Shown in pieces: positions 36,256-43,633 of a stretch of DNA of 50,277 nt. Position 1 is the stretch's first letter. The number at the start of each line of letters is the position of its first letter. The stretch comes from an uncultured Lachnospiraceae bacterium (GTDB lineage Bacteria; Bacillota; Clostridia; Lachnospirales; Lachnospiraceae): positions 1 to 50,277 of the forward strand of contig CALZBR010000016.1 in the NCBI GenBank assembly GCA_945621435.1, written 5' to 3'. A model generated the notes under the pieces. The model was not told the DNA's origin. It worked only from the letters and a program-made list of their open reading frames with translations, and searched no databases. Position numbers and translations under genes: made by a program.

Positions 36256-36553
36256 TATATATATTTACATAGCCATCATGGGTGGCATCACCTATGCCAT
36301 CCGGGTTCTTCCCCTGACCCTGATTCGCAGACAGATTAAGAACCGTTTCTTAAAATCCTTTTTGTATTATGTGCCTTATGTCACTCTGGCAGTCATGACC
36401 TTCCCCGCAATTATGGAAGCTACCCAGTCCCCTGTCGCCGGTGTGGCTGCCCTTTTGGCAGGCATGCTTGCCGCCTGGCTCGGCGCCGGGCTTTTCCCGG
36501 TCTCTGTTCTCTGCTGTGCCGTGGTGTTTATCCTGGAATTATTTTTGGTATAA
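36245..36553 (+). CDS. azlD: AzlD family amino-acid exporter subunit
   Basis: A 102-residue membrane protein with three hydrophobic segments and the AzlD pattern GGITYAIRVLPLTLIRRQI and FLYYVPYVTLAVMTFPA. It pairs with AzlC. Its start overlaps the azlC end, indicating coupling. Its 3' end overlaps the convergent thiN gene by 26 bases, and no terminator is visible. Confidence 0.9.
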   Translation: MTHNIYIYIAIMGGITYAIRVLPLTLIRRQIKNRFLKSFLYYVPYVTLAVMTFPAIMEATQSPVAGVAALLAGMLAAWLGAGLFPVSVLCCAVVFILELFLV

Positions 36554-37205
36554 AGTCAATCTCCTCCTCACAGGAAATCATACATACAAGGCTGCCCTCA
36601 GCCACCTCAACGGAAGCGCTCTGCCCTATGAACTCATTGCTGATTCCGATGGGAAAATCATTTCTGAGGGTGGCCTTTTCTGTTGTGTATTTCAACCCTC
36701 TTATGGTAACACCGCTGCTCTCCTCAGACATCGAGAAAAGAGAGATCGTCCCTTTTGCGGCAGGCGGAAAGCTGACTCTTTCCCTATGGATGAGAAACGT
36801 CATTTCCCTCTTTCCTAGCAGATATCCCCTTGCCCCCTGATTTCTCAAGAACAGGAGACACTGAATATTTGCCAGGGTATGATCAAACCGGCCTCCGGTA
36901 CCTCCGTAAATCATAAACTCACGATATCCGCGCCTCAGTCCTTCCTTCAGGGCAGCCAGCGTGTCCGTGTCATCCTTTTCACAGGGCAGCCGGAGCACCC
37001 TGCCCGATTCCTTCTGTTCCATCTGTCTGATTACTTCGGCGGCAGTTCCTTCTGCCGAATCGAAATCCCCCAGCACAAGCTCCGGCACGATGCCCAGCCT
37101 GCGGCAACTCTCCATGCCGCCATCCACGGCAATCACAAAATCTCCGTCCTCCACATTCACCCTGTCCGTTCTCAACTCTCCCGCGCAGACCAGTATACAT
37201 CTCAC
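36528..37205 (-). CDS. thiamine diphosphokinase
   Basis: About 225 residues. The catalytic core has IAVDGGMESCRRLGI, LGDFDSAE (about 51-58), CEKDDTDTLAAL and YGGTGGRFDHTLANIQ, the signatures of the ThiN/TPK fold; the C-terminal part is the thiamine-binding beta domain ending LVCMISCEEEIDF. It makes thiamine diphosphate from thiamine and ATP. The GTG at 37205 follows AGAGGAAGAGCAA; upstream ATGs overlap the promoter-like TGGTACAAT at 37241-37249. It overlaps azlD tail to tail. Confidence 0.9.
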   Translation of the reverse strand: MRCILVCAGELRTDRVNVEDGDFVIAVDGGMESCRRLGIVPELVLGDFDSAEGTAAEVIRQMEQKESGRVLRLPCEKDDTDTLAALKEGLRRGYREFMIYGGTGGRFDHTLANIQCLLFLRNQGARGYLLGKREMTFLIHRERVSFPPAAKGTISLFSMSEESSGVTIRGLKYTTEKATLRNDFPIGISNEFIGQSASVEVAEGSLVCMISCEEEIDFIPKIIPG

Positions 37206-37240
37206 TTGCTCTTCCTCTTTCTCCTCCGGATATTTTTTAT

Positions 37241-37249
37241 ATTGTACCA
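37241..37249 (-). promoter_or_regulatory. extended -10 promoter of thiamine diphosphokinase
   Basis: TGGTACAAT on the minus strand (hexamer 37241-37246), 36 bases before the GTG start; the -35 is poor. It lies in the gap after the S41 protease stop. Confidence 0.4.
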
Positions 37250-37272
37250 TGTATGAATTCAAAATGAAACGG

Positions 37273-38922
37273 CTATTTCATCTCACCCGTCTGCCCGTAC
37301 TCTACCGCCAGCCTGAGCAGGTAATCCTCTCCTCTGTCAAATAGCACTGTCACAGCCTCCTCGTCGAAGGGCACCCTCACGTCAAGGGGCATCGTGGACT
37401 CTCGGGAGGCATCCGGATCTATGATGGGCAATCCCTCTTCGGTCAGATTGGGCACTGACGAAAAGCTCAGGGAGCCATGTTCGAACTCCACTCCGCACAC
37501 TGCCTGGCAGGAGCTGTTGGAACGGGTAAAGCCCATAATCGTCACATTGTCCAGCTCGCTCAGCATCAGGACAAGGGCGTCCCCCGCACTGACGGTGGAA
37601 GCATTGACCAGCACGATCACCTGTCCGTCCCAGACGTTTTTCCCGAAGTAGCTTAGCTTTCCCCCTACCCGATATCTTCCGTCAGACTCCCTCAGAAAGC
37701 TTTTCTTCTCCGGGTCCCAGACACCGTCATAGGAGAAAATGTGCTCTCCCTCAGGCGCAAAAAGCGCTGCAATAGCCATATCAAAGTTGGGGGAACCGCC
37801 TGTGTTGTTTCTGAGATCTATCACAATCCTGTCTGTTCCGCCCTCCTTCAGCTCTATGAGCTTCTCTCTCAGTTCCCGCTGCATCTGATTGTGATTTCCG
37901 CTCTCGTAAGAATCTGCGTCATACATCATCATTTTCAGTTTCAGACAGACTACATGCTCATCCTGCACAATCCAGTTCAAATGTCCCACCTCCGGACTGC
38001 GATGCAGGATATCCAGGGTATCCATCATCCGTTTTGCATACGCACCCAGCTTCGGTACGGTCACCGTCTTCTGCTCACCATCGTCCTCCAGATAAGCAAT
38101 CTCCACTGTTTCCCCGCCAAAGCCCGCTACCGGCAGCGCACTGTAGAATCTCTCATTCTCCCTGTCCGGGAAGCTGTCCCAGTTCCATGTAACCTGTTCC
38201 TTCAGGTTCTCAATGTCCTGTCCGTTCCAGGCGGTAATCACAGTGCCATTGTGAATTCCCGCCAGAGCCGGTGCACTGCCCGGTTCCACATTGACAGCCA
38301 CGGTCTGTCCGTTCTCCAGAGTCATCAGGGCAAGACCGTAATCATTTCCATACATTCTCTCCTCGGCTCTGTTTACCACCTCTGCCTGATTCCCTGCATA
38401 GTACACATGTCCGTCATGGAATTCACTGCAGAACGCATACCATGCCATATAATTGCCCACAGCGTCATGTTCCTTCTGAACCTCTCGGAACCTCGGCTCA
38501 TATTTCTCATAGAGCTGCTGCCAGTCAATCCCCTTATGCTCCTCCAGCACGTAGAATTCCCGCAGCATGGCAAATCCTTCTTCAAAATCCTCCAGATAAT
38601 CCGGTGCCCTGTATCCGGGACTGAGGCTGCAGACCGGGATTGTGCTTAAGGTGAACACCATTGCCAGCATGGCGGCGATTCTCCTGATTTTCTTTTTTTC
38701 CCACAGGAATCCTGCCAACAGCAGCACACTGCCCACATAGACTCCGGTCATACATGCCTCCGCCTCATACAGCCCGGCAAAGGCAAGCACCACCACAAGG
38801 GGCAGGACATAACATATTCTCCACTTGGGTGACAGCACCTTCTCGGCATATCCTGCCAGCAGGCAGAGCAAAACACTGAGCGCCAGCGTTATCATAATTA
38901 AGATTACATCATAGTTTCTCAT
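37273..38922 (-). CDS. S41 family membrane peptidase
   Basis: A 549-residue protein. Three or four N-terminal membrane segments (about 4-26, 35-55, 57-75 and 80-100) are followed by a PDZ-like region (about 195-290, PGSAPALAGIHNGTVITAWNG) and an S41 catalytic domain (about 318-500). VLVNASTVSAGDALV (437-451) places the Ser at S445; the region where CtpA-type enzymes carry the catalytic Lys reads GFTRSNSSCQ with no Lys. FHDGH (168-172) recalls tricorn/IRBP-type members, so the Ser may work with that His. It lies downstream of the ABC transporter genes and may be co-transcribed with them. Confidence 0.85.
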   Translation of the reverse strand: MRNYDVILIMITLALSVLLCLLAGYAEKVLSPKWRICYVLPLVVVLAFAGLYEAEACMTGVYVGSVLLLAGFLWEKKKIRRIAAMLAMVFTLSTIPVCSLSPGYRAPDYLEDFEEGFAMLREFYVLEEHKGIDWQQLYEKYEPRFREVQKEHDAVGNYMAWYAFCSEFHDGHVYYAGNQAEVVNRAEERMYGNDYGLALMTLENGQTVAVNVEPGSAPALAGIHNGTVITAWNGQDIENLKEQVTWNWDSFPDRENERFYSALPVAGFGGETVEIAYLEDDGEQKTVTVPKLGAYAKRMMDTLDILHRSPEVGHLNWIVQDEHVVCLKLKMMMYDADSYESGNHNQMQRELREKLIELKEGGTDRIVIDLRNNTGGSPNFDMAIAALFAPEGEHIFSYDGVWDPEKKSFLRESDGRYRVGGKLSYFGKNVWDGQVIVLVNASTVSAGDALVLMLSELDNVTIMGFTRSNSSCQAVCGVEFEHGSLSFSSVPNLTEEGLPIIDPDASRESTMPLDVRVPFDEEAVTVLFDRGEDYLLRLAVEYGQTGEMK

Positions 38923-38982
38923 ATCTTCTCCCTTAACCCGTACTGTTCTTTTTCCAAGCTATCCTTACTTCCGTACTCCCCT

Positions 38983-39756
38983 TTATCTCAGATCGTCCTT
39001 GTGGAAATATACATAGCCCAGCAGTAAGAACAGAAATCCGAACCCAACGGATGCCCCTATGGTTCCAAACACTTCCCCGGTCGTCAGGGTGGCATCATAC
39101 AGGTAATACGACCTGTTATCACTCATGGTATACACTCCAAAGTACAACATATGGGACAGACGATAGAGATTCGTAAAGCCCAGCGCATAAGAAAAACAAT
39201 GCATGGAGGACAAACCATCACTCATAAGGGCTATGACCGTCCCCACCGCCATGACAACATAGACATTTTTCACCAGAAAGCTGAAAAAAATGAATTCACA
39301 CAGAATGCGCCAAAAAGGAAACAGCATCAACAGCCATCTGGCAACCATCTGTGACAAACCCACCTGATTGCCCCAGCCCCCATACGCAACAGCCACTCCC
39401 ACAAGAATGCACCACATACTTACGACAGTCAGCGTACCGGACGCCAGGCCAAGCAGTACCCTGCTAAAATAGACCTTCTTTCTCGTGTAGCCTCCCATGA
39501 CCTCATAGTTCACTGTTCTGTCGGAAAAATCTCCCACGCAGATCTCCGCCGCATACCAGAACGCCACAATAAAGGAAAAACTCATGATCACAGACTGAAA
39601 TGAAAGGAAAAAATCGTCGGCTGTCAGCTTTCCGCCAAAGATTCTCATCTCTGATATAAGTTCAAACAATAGCATCCCCAGGATCCCCAGATAAACACCC
39701 GCCGTACTCTTTTTCCGACACATCTGATAGACCTGTGCCTTTATCAACCTCTTCAT
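38983..39756 (-). CDS. ABC-2 type permease subunit (second)
   Basis: A 257-residue protein with six membrane helices. It shares CVGDFSDRTVNYEVMGGYTRKKVYFSRV with the neighbouring permease (CGRDYSDKTINYEVLAGHSRKEIYFARV in separate text there), showing a tandem duplication. Such pairs form the membrane part of BcrAB/LanEFG-type transporters. ATG follows AGGGGTGAGATCGG. Its start lies 16 bases after the first permease stop. Confidence 0.88.
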   Translation of the reverse strand: MKRLIKAQVYQMCRKKSTAGVYLGILGMLLFELISEMRIFGGKLTADDFFLSFQSVIMSFSFIVAFWYAAEICVGDFSDRTVNYEVMGGYTRKKVYFSRVLLGLASGTLTVVSMWCILVGVAVAYGGWGNQVGLSQMVARWLLMLFPFWRILCEFIFFSFLVKNVYVVMAVGTVIALMSDGLSSMHCFSYALGFTNLYRLSHMLYFGVYTMSDNRSYYLYDATLTTGEVFGTIGASVGFGFLFLLLGYVYFHKDDLR

Positions 39757-39772
39757 CCGATCTCACCCCTTA

Positions 39773-40558
39773 TCAAGGCATATCACTTCGCCGAAATTCC
39801 AGATATCCCAGTGCCAGGCAGATGGCTCCCGCCACCAGCGACACTGCCGCTGTCTGTACCGCCAGGGAGGGCTTCAGCGCGGTTTCCATCACGAAAATAT
39901 CACTCCCGTCCACATACTCCAGCATGAAATTCTTTAATTCCATCAAGGCGGCAAGATTGGAAAATGCAAACTGTATGGTAAATGTCATCTGAAAGCTCTC
40001 CTGCAGCACAAGCGCAACAACCATGATCACTTCATAAAACATATACCCCAGCACCATTGCTTTTCCTGCATTTTTTACCAGAAAGGTCAGCAATACCCAT
40101 ACACACACGATTCGCAGTATGGGAAATAACACAAAGAATCCTCGGACAGACAGATTTACAGCATCCGCTGTGTGCCCCCAGCCCTTTAGTATGGTAATCA
40201 CCAATATCGGTAATAACGCGAGGATCACAATACCGGTCACACTCCAGCACAGGCTTAGGATTACCCTTGCAAAATAGATTTCCTTTCTCGAATGCCCGGC
40301 CAGTACCTCATAATTGATTGTCTTATCGCTGTAATCTCTGCCGCAGATTCTGGTAGTAAGCACCAGTGTCAACAGAGGGGCAAGAAAAGTGAGCTCCCCC
40401 ATGGTCATCACCGCATACCCGCTGCCGTCCAGCTCCTTCCATGTGACTCCACTGCTAAACGGTAACAGAAGCAGCAATATAAACGCAAAAACATATCCAT
40501 ACCATACCACATTGTCCCGTTTGATCTGATAGTTCTGTGCCTTAATGATGTTCCACAT
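39773..40558 (-). CDS. ABC-2 type permease subunit (first)
   Basis: A 261-residue protein with six membrane helices and the cytoplasmic motif DYSDKTINYEVLAGHSRK after the second helix, shared with the next gene. The ATG at 40558 overlaps the ATPase gene by 17 bases; a GTG three codons upstream is less well placed for its ribosome site. It belongs to a peptide-antibiotic-type ABC exporter. Confidence 0.88.
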   Translation of the reverse strand: MWNIIKAQNYQIKRDNVVWYGYVFAFILLLLLPFSSGVTWKELDGSGYAVMTMGELTFLAPLLTLVLTTRICGRDYSDKTINYEVLAGHSRKEIYFARVILSLCWSVTGIVILALLPILVITILKGWGHTADAVNLSVRGFFVLFPILRIVCVWVLLTFLVKNAGKAMVLGYMFYEVIMVVALVLQESFQMTFTIQFAFSNLAALMELKNFMLEYVDGSDIFVMETALKPSLAVQTAAVSLVAGAICLALGYLEFRRSDMP

Positions 40559-41471
40559 TCTGTTCACCTGCCATATCCATATAGTATTGCTCCAGATTTG
40601 CCTCGCAGACCCTGAGTTCCAGAGGAATCACACCCTGTTCATAGAGAGTGCGGGAAATCTCCCTGATATTATCCAGTTGTTCATAGAGACGGATACTTCC
40701 ATCCTCTTCCACCTCTATTTCTTTGATACCCAGCTTCTCCTGCAGCACCGTCACAGCCAAAGCATCCTGATCTGTATGTATGTGAAAATATTCCTTACAA
40801 AGCTTTCTGAGCTCGACCTCTGAAACCGCCTGAAGCAGCCTGCCGCGCTGGAGGAACAGATAATCCGTACAAAGCAGGGACAGTTCACTTAAAATGTGGG
40901 AGGAAATCAGGATGGTGATATGCTCCTGCCGGTTCAGCTTCAGAAGCAATTCCCTGATCTCCACGATTCCCTCGGGATCCAGTCCGTTGGTAGGCTCATC
41001 CAGTATCATGATCTCCGGTTTTGACAACAGGGCATTGGCGATTCCCAGCCTCTGACGCATCCCCAAGGAGAAATTCTTGACGAATTTCTTTCCCGTATGT
41101 TCCAGCCCCACCAGCTTTAACACCTCATCCACCCGCTTTTTATCCGGAATCCCCTTTTGGATTCTCTGTTTTTCCAGATTTTCTCTGGCGGTCATCTTCT
41201 CCTTGGCATAGGGCGTTTCAATCATAAAGCTGATGCGGCTTCTGGCCTTTGCCAGTTCCTTCTCCGTGCTGCCTCCAAAGAGCTCCATCTCTCCCCCTGT
41301 GGGAAGCACCAGACCACCCAGCATTTTCATAATCGTGGTCTTTCCCGCGCCGTTGGGTCCGATCAGACCGCAGATCATCCCCTCCTCAATGCGAAAGGAC
41401 AGATCCTGTACGACCTTTTGCTTGCCGTATTGCTTCTCCAGCTTTTTCACCTCTATCACTGTATTTCCCAT
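40542..41471 (-). CDS. ABC transporter ATPase (BcrA/LanF-like)
   Basis: A 309-residue ATPase: Walker A GPNGAGKTTIMKML (about 38-51), signature FSLGMRQRLGIANALL (about 132-147), Walker B IMILDEPTNGLDPEGI (about 154-169) and the switch His in ISSHILSEL. The C-terminal 80 residues are typical of bacitracin/lantibiotic exporters. It powers the two downstream permeases. ATG follows GGGAGGATTTTTTC. It follows the histidine kinase after a 150-base gap that holds a long palindrome. Confidence 0.93.
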   Translation of the reverse strand: MGNTVIEVKKLEKQYGKQKVVQDLSFRIEEGMICGLIGPNGAGKTTIMKMLGGLVLPTGGEMELFGGSTEKELAKARSRISFMIETPYAKEKMTARENLEKQRIQKGIPDKKRVDEVLKLVGLEHTGKKFVKNFSLGMRQRLGIANALLSKPEIMILDEPTNGLDPEGIVEIRELLLKLNRQEHITILISSHILSELSLLCTDYLFLQRGRLLQAVSEVELRKLCKEYFHIHTDQDALAVTVLQEKLGIKEIEVEEDGSIRLYEQLDNIREISRTLYEQGVIPLELRVCEANLEQYYMDMAGEQNVEHH

Positions 41472-41509
41472 GAAAAAATCCTCCCGATCACGTTTCTGAT
41501 TTCAGCATA

Positions 41510-41563
41510 AAAAATAAGTTTAAAGAATTTCTTAAATTTCTGAAATTCCTTAAACTTATTTTT
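41510..41563. promoter_or_regulatory. AT-rich 22-base-arm palindrome before ABC genes
   Basis: Arms 41510-41531 and 41542-41563 (core AAGTTTAA, GAATTTC, GAAATTC, TTAAACTT) pair with one mismatch around a 10-base loop. On the minus strand TTTAAG occurs at an 18-bp interval and TTTAAA 12 bp later. It lies 39 bases upstream of the ATPase ATG and could be a response-regulator operator or a weak terminator behind the kinase gene. Confidence 0.6.
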
Positions 41564-41625
41564 GAAGTTCTTCTTTCATTCAACGATTCTTTTGGACCCG
41601 GCATCTGTCCGGCTTTCCCGTCTCT

Positions 41626-42540
41626 TTATATCATTTCAAAGATTACTATAATGGAAAGTGTCTCTTCCGTCTTGACAGCCTCCACCGTAGCCCCCTGTTT
41701 CTCCGCCAGCAATTTCACAATATAGAGCCCTAAGCCCGCGCCCCCGCCGGACCTGGCGGGATTGCCCCGATAGGTGCGCCGGAACAGCTGAGCCGTGTCA
41801 AGCACTGCCGCCTGCTCCCGCTCCACATGGTTTGCAAAAACAATCTTACACTTTCCCGTTTCTTCCTCTTCCAGCCTCAGTTCAAAGCTGTCCCCGGCAT
41901 ATTTCATCACATTCCCCAGCAGATTCTCCAGCATTCGTAAGAGCAGCTTTTCGTCTGCACGAATCAGAATAGTCTTCTCCGGCAATCGAATCTCCGGTTC
42001 CAGTTCCTTTTCCCGAATTAACATCTCGTGGGCAACGATAAATTCCGTCAGAACCTTGGTCACATTGACATTTTCCAACGCAAGCTCTATGTTCTCGCTC
42101 TCCAGCACTGACATTTCAAAGAAATCATCCACCATTTCCCCCAGTCCTGCTGCCCTGCCCTGACAGATTTGAAGTCGCTTCCGGTTCTCTTCCGAAAGCC
42201 CCCCTTCCCGCTCCATCATCTGCAGGTTCCCACGAAGCACTGTCAGGGGCGTCCGCAAATCATGGGCGATATCCGAGGTGGATTGACGCAGGGTACGCTC
42301 AGACTGCTCAGCCTGAAGCTTGAGCTGTTTCTGATAATCCAGATTCCGGTTCATCTGTACCGCCAGCTCTGTCACATCCCTGTCAAAAAGGGTCACCGTG
42401 AGCTGACGATTGTAGTCCTGCCTCTCTGTCTTCTGCAGCTCCACGATCAACTCCCGAAGCTGCCTCTTTATCCCTTTCAGATAGAGAAAAAGAATCAGAA
42501 GAATAACGGACAGCAATACACTGACTCCAATCCATACCAT
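41626..42540 (-). CDS. sensor histidine kinase
   Basis: A 304-residue kinase with one N-terminal membrane helix (about 3-22) and almost no extracellular sensor. H93 in SDIAHDLRTPLT is the phosphorylated His; N box LENLLGNVMKYA, D/G box GGAGLGLYIVKLLAEK follow. Kinases of this short type usually sense through a partner transporter, as in BceS-type systems. ATG follows GGAGGAATAAGGG. It overlaps nothing but follows the response regulator by three bases. Confidence 0.93.
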   Translation of the reverse strand: MVWIGVSVLLSVILLILFLYLKGIKRQLRELIVELQKTERQDYNRQLTVTLFDRDVTELAVQMNRNLDYQKQLKLQAEQSERTLRQSTSDIAHDLRTPLTVLRGNLQMMEREGGLSEENRKRLQICQGRAAGLGEMVDDFFEMSVLESENIELALENVNVTKVLTEFIVAHEMLIREKELEPEIRLPEKTILIRADEKLLLRMLENLLGNVMKYAGDSFELRLEEEETGKCKIVFANHVEREQAAVLDTAQLFRRTYRGNPARSGGGAGLGLYIVKLLAEKQGATVEAVKTEETLSIIVIFEMI

Positions 42541-42543
42541 CCC

Positions 42544-43239
42544 TTATTCCTCCTTCAGTCGATAGCCGATTCCCCAGACCGTCTCGATATAGTCCCTGCC
42601 GGATATCTTTTTCAGCTTGCTTCGCAGATTACTCATATGGACATTGATGGTGTTATCCTCATAGATATACTCGTCCTGCCAGACAGACTCATACAGATTC
42701 GCCTTGGTAAAGGTCTTCTTCGGATTCTCCAGAAACAGCCTCAGAAGCAGCAGCTCCTTCAGGGTCAGCGATATCTCCTGACCGTCCCAGGTGACCCTGT
42801 TCTCCTCCGGATACAGCATCAGCTTCCCACAGGACAGCGCTTTTACGCCCGCAGCTCCCTGCTCCTTCCCCTGCTCCGTTCTCCGCAGTACCACATCCAT
42901 GCGCACCAGTACCTCATCCAGGTCAAAGGGCTTACAGAGATAATCATCCGCCCCCATGCGAAGCACATCCAGTCTCGTCTCCCGTTCTGATTTTGCCGAC
43001 AGACAGATGACCGGGGTCCGGGAATGGGTCCGAAGCTCCTTAATCAGAGTCTCCCCATCCTTAAAGGGCAGCATCAGATCCATCAGCACAATACTGTATT
43101 CCTCCACAGCCAGCAGCTGTGATGCCTTTCTTCCGTCATAGGCAGCCTCCGGGCAGTAACCGTTTTGGCCGAGAAAGCTCCCCAGCATATCACTGATATC
43201 CTTATGATCCTCTACAATCAACACCCGTTTCCCGCTCAT
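42544..43239 (-). CDS. OmpR-family response regulator
   Basis: A 231-residue regulator. The receiver domain has D54 in VLMDLMLPFKDG, D11/H12 in EDHKD and K in CKPFDLDEV; the winged-helix domain ends NTINVHMSNLRSKLKKI and VWGIGYRLKEE. It probably activates the ABC genes downstream. ATG follows AGGAGGAGATACCGGAC. Its leader contains the large inverted repeat at 43268-43443. Confidence 0.95.
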   Translation of the reverse strand: MSGKRVLIVEDHKDISDMLGSFLGQNGYCPEAAYDGRKASQLLAVEEYSIVLMDLMLPFKDGETLIKELRTHSRTPVICLSAKSERETRLDVLRMGADDYLCKPFDLDEVLVRMDVVLRRTEQGKEQGAAGVKALSCGKLMLYPEENRVTWDGQEISLTLKELLLLRLFLENPKKTFTKANLYESVWQDEYIYEDNTINVHMSNLRSKLKKISGRDYIETVWGIGYRLKEE

Positions 43240-43267
43240 GTCCGGTATCTCCTCCTTTTACCCGAAA

Positions 43268-43443
43268 TCTCTTGGAAGATTGCGCTTCCGTCAAGACCGG
43301 TATGTCCGGTGACAGACACGCTTGCGCTTGGGGTTTCGCGTAGCGGTACATAAGCTCCTAAAATACAGGACCTAAGTACCGACGCTCCACACAGTCTGTC
43401 ACCGGACATACCGGTCTTGACGGAAGCGCAATTCTGCTAGAGA
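43268..43443. repeat. 176-bp structured inverted repeat in the regulator leader
   Basis: Perfect 39-base arms (43279-43317 and 43394-43432; ends ATTGCGCTTCCGTC / GACGGAAGCGCAAT) extend outward with ATCTCT / AGAGAT. The 76-base centre contains two further imperfect hairpins (CGCTTGCGC with GCGTAGCG near 43319-43346, and GGTACATAAGCTCCT with AGGACCTAAGTACC near 43346-43380). Each arm itself holds ACCGG-TATGT-CCGGT. It shows no coding frame. Confidence 0.8.
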
Positions 43444-43633
43444 TACACCAATTATATAACGGAAATGGGGGGAGGACAATAGCATTTACCGGGTGCCGGG
43501 AAATATGCAGGTACTTTCCCACCTGCGAAAAACCCATTTCGGAGATAGGCAGCCGGAACCGTCATCCTCTTTTTCAAAACACAATGTAGTGGAAATCTCT
43601 TTTACCGACGTTACTAATCTTCTTCAGCTAATT
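43440..43633. other. non-coding gap beside the inverted repeat
   Basis: The stretch from 43240 to 43633 is 394 bases without a gene. Besides the inverted repeat and the promoter at 43451-43479, it holds a small GCAGGT/ACCTGC stem (43507-43512 with 43521-43526) downstream of the ThuA-TIM gene and nothing else I can identify. Confidence 0.6.
43451..43479 (-). promoter_or_regulatory. promoter of response regulator/kinase operon
   Basis: Minus strand: -35 TTGTCC (43474-43479), 17-bp spacer, consensus -10 TATAAT (43451-43456). The predicted start near 43444 coincides with the outer edge of the 43268-43443 inverted repeat. Confidence 0.7.
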
